Of a stretch of DNA of 64,000 nucleotides, positions 58,880 to 64,000 are shown one piece after another. The notes under the pieces are model-generated. The model had not been told where the DNA came from and made no database searches. It worked only from the letters and a program-made list of their open reading frames with translations. Each line of letters starts with the position of its first letter. Positions within the stretch are counted from its first letter, which is position 1. Source of the DNA: Amphiduros pacificus (lineage: Eukaryota; Annelida; Polychaeta; Phyllodocida; Hesionidae); the NCBI GenBank assembly GCA_949316495.1, contig OX439009.1, forward strand, positions 13,915,201-13,979,200, given 5' to 3'. The position numbers were made by a program, and so were the translations under genes.

Positions 58880-61800
58880 TTTCTGTATAAAAAGGTAAGA
58901 AATCGCACCAAAATACATGGAACAATTGCATGTTATGATATAGTATTTAATATCAAACTCCGAGTCAAATCCCTGCAGTCATTCGCTCATAATATTCACT
59001 TTCTGTTCTAGCTACCAAGTAATTTTCATTTATTTTTTTTATATTTGCTCTGCTTTGTTATTTTATGTTCAATTCTATTAAACATCTTTGTCAAAATTGA
59101 AATGTTCGTGCCTCTCACCCTTTCACAGCGGATCATTTTGTGGGATTTCTCAATATTCTTGTCAGTTTTATTTTACACAACTATTTGAACATCTTTGCAG
59201 ATTGGCGGGATGAATGCTTTGACCACCACGACTCGGCCATCGATAATAAAGAAAGAAGTACACAATCCAGTGACAAGAATGCATTTCTGTATAAAAAAGG
59301 TAAGAAAACGCACCAAAATACATGGAACAATTGCATATTATCATATACTGTTTAATATCAAACTCCGAGTCAAATCCCTGCAGTCATTCGCTCATAATAT
59401 TCACTTTCTGTTCTAGCTACCAAGTAATTTTCATTTATTTTATATTTGCTCTGCTTTGTTATTTTATGTTCAATTCTATTAAACATCTTTGTCAAAATTG
59501 AAATGTTCGTGCCTCTCACCCTTTCACAGCGGATCATTTTGTGGGATTTCTCAATATTCTTGTCAGTTTTATTTTACACAACTATTTGAACATCTTTGCA
59601 GATTGGCGGGATGAATGCTTTGACCACCACGACTCGGCCATCGATAATAAAGAAAGAAGTACACAATCCAGTGACAAGAATGCATTTCTGTATAAAAAAG
59701 GTAAGAAAACGCACCAAAATACATGGAACAATTGCATATTATCATATACTGTTTAATATCAAACTCCGAGTCAAATCCCTGCAGGCACAGAAATACATGG
59801 AACAATTGCATATTATCATATACTATTTAATACCAAACTCCGAGTCAAATCCCTGCAGTCAGTCGCTCATAATATTCACTTTCTGTTCTAGCTACCAAGT
59901 AATTTTCATTTATTTTATATTTGCTCTGCTTTGTTAGTTATTTTGTGTTCAATTCTATTAAATATCTTTGTCAAAATTGAAATGTCCGTGCCTCTCACTT
60001 TGTGGATTTTCTTTTTCAATATTCTTATCAGTTTTATTTTACACAACTATTTGAACTTCTTTGTAGATTGGCGGGATGAACGTTTTGACCACCACGGCTC
60101 GGCCATCGATAAGAAAGAAAAAGTACACAATCCAGTGACTAGAATTCATTTCTGTATAAAAAGGTAAGAAAGTGCACAAAAATACATGAAACAATTGCAT
60201 ATTATCATATACTATTTAATACCAAACTCCGAGTCAAATCCCTGCAGTCAGTCGCTCATAATATTCACTTTCTGTTCTAGCTACCAAGTAATTTTCATTT
60301 ATTTTTTTTATATTTGCTCTGCTTTGTTATTTTATGTTCAATTCTATTAAACATCTTTGTCAAAATTGAAATGTTCGTGCCTCTCACCCTTTCACAGCGG
60401 ATCATTTTGTGGGATTTCTCAATATTCTTGTCAGTTTTATTTTACACAACTATTTGAACATCTTTGCAGATTGGCGGGATGAATGCTTTGACCACCACGA
60501 CTCGGCCATCGATAATAAAGAAAGAAGTACACAATCCAGTGACAAGAATGCATTTCTGTATAAAAAAGGTAAGAAAACGCACCAAAATACATGGAACAAT
60601 TGCATATTATCATATACTGTTTAATATCAAACTCCGAGTCAAATCCCTGCAGTCATTCGCTCATAATATTCACTTTCTGTTCTAGCTACCAAGTAATTTT
60701 CATTTATTTTATATTTGCTCTGCTTTGTTATTTTATGTTCAATTCTATTAAACATCTTTGTCAAAATTGAAATGTTCGTGCCTCTCACCCTTTCACAGCG
60801 GATCATTTTGTGGGATTTCTCAATATTCTTGTCAGTTTTATTTTACACAACTATTTGAACATCTTTGCAGATTGGCGGGATGAATGCTTTGACCACCACG
60901 ACTCGGCCATCGATAATAAAGAAAGAAGTACACAATCCAGTGACAAGAATGCATTTCTGTATAAAAAAGGTAAGAAAACGCACCAAAATACATGGAACAA
61001 TTGCATATTATCATATACTGTTTAATATCAAACTCCGAGTCAAATCCCTGCAGGCACAGAAATACATGGAACAATTGCATATTATCATATACTATTTAAT
61101 ACCAAACTCCGAGTCAAATCCCTGCAGTCAGTCGCTCATAATATTCACTTTCTGTTCTAGCTACCAAGTAATTTTCATTTATTTTATATTTGCTCTGCTT
61201 TGTTAGTTATTTTGTGTTCAATTCTATTAAATATCTTTGTCAAAATTGAAATGTCCGTGCCTCTCACTTTGTGGATTTTCTTTTTCAATATTCTTATCAG
61301 TTTTATTTTACACAACTATTTGAACTTCTTTGTAGATTGGCGGGATGAACGTTTTGACCACCACGGCTCGGCCATCGATAAGAAAGAAAAAGTACACAAT
61401 CCAGTGACTAGAATTCATTTCTGTATAAAAAGGTAAGAAAGTGCACAAAAATACATGAAACAATTGCATATTATCATATACTATTTAATACCAAACTCCG
61501 AGTCAAATCCCTGCAGTCAGTCGCTCATAATATTCACTTTCTGTTCTAGCTACCAAGTAATTTTCATTTATTTTATATTTGCTCTGCTTTGTTAGTTATT
61601 TTGTGTTCAATTCTATTAAATATCTTTGTCAAAATTGAAATGTCCGTGCCTCTCACTTTGTGGATTTTCTTTTTCAATATTCTTATCAGTTTTATTTTAC
61701 ACAACTATTTGAACTTCTTTGTAGATTGGCGGGATGAACGTTTTGACCACCACGACTCGGCCATCGATGGGAAAGAAGTTCACAATCCAGTGACAAGAAT

Positions 61801-63282
61801 GCATTTCTGTATAAAAAGGTAAGAAAGCGCACAGAAATACATGGAACAATTGCATGTTATCATATAATATTTAATATTAAAATCTGAGACAAATCCCTGC
61901 AGTCATTCGCTCATAATATTCACTTTCTGTTCTAGCTACCAAGTAATTTTCATTTATTTTATATTTGCTCTGCTTTGTTAGTTATTTTGTGTTCAATTCT
62001 ATTAAATATCTTTGTCAAAATTGAAATGTCCGTGCCTCTCACTTTGTGGATTTTCTTTTTCAATATTCTTATCAGTTTTATTTTACACAACTATTTGAAC
62101 GTCTTTGTAGATTGGCGGGATGAACGTTTTGACCACCACGACTCGGCCATCGATGGGAAAGAAGTTCACAATCCAGTGACAAGAATGCATTTCTGTATAA
62201 AAAGGTAAGAAAGCGCACAGAAATACATGGAACAATTGCATGTTATCATATAATATTTAATATTAAAATCTGAGACAAATCCCTGCAGTCATTCGCTCAT
62301 AATATTCACTTTCTGTTCTAGCTACCAAGTAATTTTCATTTATTTTATATTTGCTCTGCTTTGTTAGTTATTTTGTGTTCAATTCTATTAAATATCTTTG
62401 TCAAAATTGAAATGTCCGTGCCTCTCACTTTGTGGATTTTCTTTTTCAATATTCTTATCAGTTTTATTTTACACAACTATTTGAACTTCTTTGTAGATTG
62501 GCGGGATGAACGTTTTGACCACCACGACTCGGCCATCGATGGGAAAGAAGTTCACAATCCAGTGACAAGAATGCATTTCTGTATAAAAAGGTAAGAAAGC
62601 GCACAGAAATACATGGAACAATTGCATGTTATCATATAATATTTAATATTAAAATCTGAGACAAATCCCTGCAGTCATTCGCTCATAAAAAAGAAATGTT
62701 CACTTTCTGTTCTAGCTACCAAGTAATTTTCATTTATTTTATATTTGCTCTGCTTTGTTAGTTATTTTGTGTTCAATTCTATTAAATATCTTTGTCAAAA
62801 TTGAAATGTCCGTGCCTCTCACTTTGTGGATTTTCTTTTTCAATATTCTTATCAGTTTTATTTTACACAACTATTTGAACTTCTTTGTAGATTGGCGGGA
62901 TGAACGTTTTGACCACCACGACTCGGCCATCGATGGGAAAGAAGTTCACAATCCAGTGACAAGAATGCATTTCTGTATAAAAAGGTAAGAAAGCGCACAG
63001 AAATACATGGAACAATTGCATGTTATCATATAATATTTAATATTAAAATCTGAGACAAATCCCTGCAGTCATTCGCTCATAAAAAAGAAATGTTCACTTT
63101 CTGTTCTAGCTACCAAGTAATTTTCATTTATTTTATATTTGCTCTGCTTTGTTATTTTATGTTCAATGCTATTAAATATCTTTGTCAAAATTGAAGTGTT
63201 TGTGCCTCTCGCCGTTTCACAGCTGAGTATTTTGTGGATTTTCTTATCAGTTTTATTTTACACAACTTTTTTAACTTTGCAG
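58880..63282 (+). repeat. Tandem array of ten exon-like modules with splice signals
   Basis: Each module has a T-rich acceptor tract, an exon-like segment starting ATTGGCGGGATGAA, and a donor AAAAAG|GTAAGAAA. Segments: 59201-59299, 59602-59700, 60067-60163, 60470-60568, 60871-60969, 61336-61432, 61725-61818, 62111-62204, 62497-62590, 62891-62984. The first three modules are repeated as a block of 1,269 bp that is almost identical in DNA; the last four have periods of 386-394 bp. Segment lengths are 99 (phase-neutral), 97 and 94 nt. In the frame read from a preceding G they give DWRDE(C/R)FDHH(D/G)SAID. A partial module is at 58885-58910. Either tandemly duplicated exons of an unrecognised gene or a satellite grown from one exon. 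Confidence 0.85.
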
Positions 63283-63542
63283 ATTGGCGGGATGAACGTT
63301 TTGACCACCACGACTCGGCCATCGATGGGAAAGAAGTGGAACCTCTGGCTTATGATATGCTTGACAGTGTATGTGATATGCGTGACAGTGTATGTGATGA
63401 AATAGTAGTGCGATGTGGAGGTTGTAGTGTGATTCTATCTGAGATGGACTATGTTCTTGAGGACAATTCAAATGCGAAGCGAAGGTCAAATATGAAAAGT
63501 TCATTTTTCGCAATTGTTTTATTTATCTTTTGCAAAAACTGA
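63283..63542 (+). CDS. Terminal open exon of the array (unidentified, cysteine-containing)
   Basis: After an acceptor TTGCAG (63281-63282) the segment starts like the modules (DWRDERFDHHDSAIDGKEV) but continues into unique sequence with EPLAYDMLDSVCD, a DSVCD duplication, then CDEIVVRCGGCSVIL and SEMDYVLEDNSN, to a stop at 63540-63542. The CxxC and nearby cysteines could bind metal. Family not recognised; the last part (from about 63474) overlaps a dispersed repeat, so the true end may be a splice or a truncation. Confidence that it is expressed is low. Confidence 0.4.
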
Positions 63543-64000
63543 AAATTAGCTGCGATATTATTATTCCTGGATATATTCAACAAACTTTCAGTCATCTTTG
63601 GCAGATTTAGAAACAAATAAGCGAAAAATATTTTGAAAATAAAATCTCGCCAAAATCACGTTGCTCGAGACCGGCTCAAATTGGGAAAGAAAGGTAGGTG
63701 CCGCGCCGGATCGATTTTTATAAATGTTTGTTGTTAATTATATTGTGTATATATGCTTCGGACGTAATTTCTTTCCTTTTGTGAAGATGACAGGCATTTG
63801 TAGATTTAATATTTGAGCGTTGAGACATCAGATTTAGTCAGTTTATCATTCAAATCAACATCGGAGCTGGGCACAAAATGGCGAAGCGAAGGTCAAATAT
63901 GAAAAGTTCATTTTTCGCAATTGTTTTATTTATCTTTTGCAAAAACTGAAAATTAGCTGCGATATTATTATTCCTGGTCATATTCAACAAACTTTCAGTC
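63474..64000 (+). repeat. 407-bp tandem repeat running off the window end
   Basis: GCGAAGCGAAGGTCAAATAT through CAACAAACTTTCAGTC at 63474-63594 is repeated almost exactly at 63881-64000. The part between (63545-63730) matches 58675-58870. In the second copy an ATG at 63878 opens a 23-codon frame, MAKRRSNMKSSFFAIVLFIF plus three residues. The array evidently continues to the right. Confidence 0.85.

Noticed and set aside
59140-62988. Repeated 71-113-residue frames as separate small genes
   Set aside because: They run through intron-like acceptor and donor sequences of the module array; only the 94-99-nt segments between splice signals are candidates for coding.

Overview
This is a window of animal nuclear DNA. 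It is AT-rich, its genes are split into many short exons with GT/AG introns, it carries CR1/jockey-like LINE tails, tRNA-derived SINEs, MITEs and large minisatellites, and the recognisable proteins (KIN17, a TRPV-like channel, a DCDC1-like doublecortin protein) are metazoan. The repeat style and gene set fit a marine invertebrate, most likely a lophotrochozoan such as a mollusc; the phylum is inference, not something read directly.

Layout. (1) 0.34-9.70 kb, minus: a 15-exon gene for a 1,348-residue protein I cannot name, ending in a MYND-type zinc finger; its probable 5' UTR exon is near 13.25-13.48 kb. (2) 13.25-13.65 kb: a probable head-to-head promoter shared with (3), a plus-strand gene whose three coding exons at 15.79-17.61 kb encode a 425-residue secreted protein with two DUF442-type phosphatase-like domains, the first apparently catalytically dead. 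(4) 18-24.5 kb: no gene seen; holds a 2-kb element with terminal inverted repeats filled by a 12-unit satellite. (5) 24.55-28.71 kb, minus: a complete 8-exon KIN17 gene (398 residues). (6) 28.8-37.0 kb: MITEs, LINE tail, and a 19-bp minisatellite in two blocks (about 0.26 and 2.25 kb). (7) 37.07-40.68 kb, plus: a single-exon, 1,204-residue TRPV-like channel with a proline-rich repeat domain. (8) 43.21-53.82 kb, plus: the 3' part (11 exons, 439 residues) of a DCDC1-like doublecortin gene whose introns hold a 390-bp ATT array, a 41-bp splice-acceptor minisatellite and other repeats. (9) 53.8-58.5 kb: repeats, a 949-bp foldback element and a LINE tail. (10) 58.7-64.0 kb: a tandem array of ten exon-like modules with splice signals, ending in a unique cysteine-containing open exon, then the start of another repeat copy.

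All exon models were assembled by hand from splice signals and phase; each of the three split genes with a full model closes to a whole number of codons (4,047, 1,278 and 1,197 nt). The recurring theme is tandem amplification that includes exon starts with their 3' splice sites: a 98-bp unit at an exon of the MYND gene, a 41-bp unit at an exon of the doublecortin gene, and 386-401-bp units at 59-63 kb. The genes do not obviously form one pathway.
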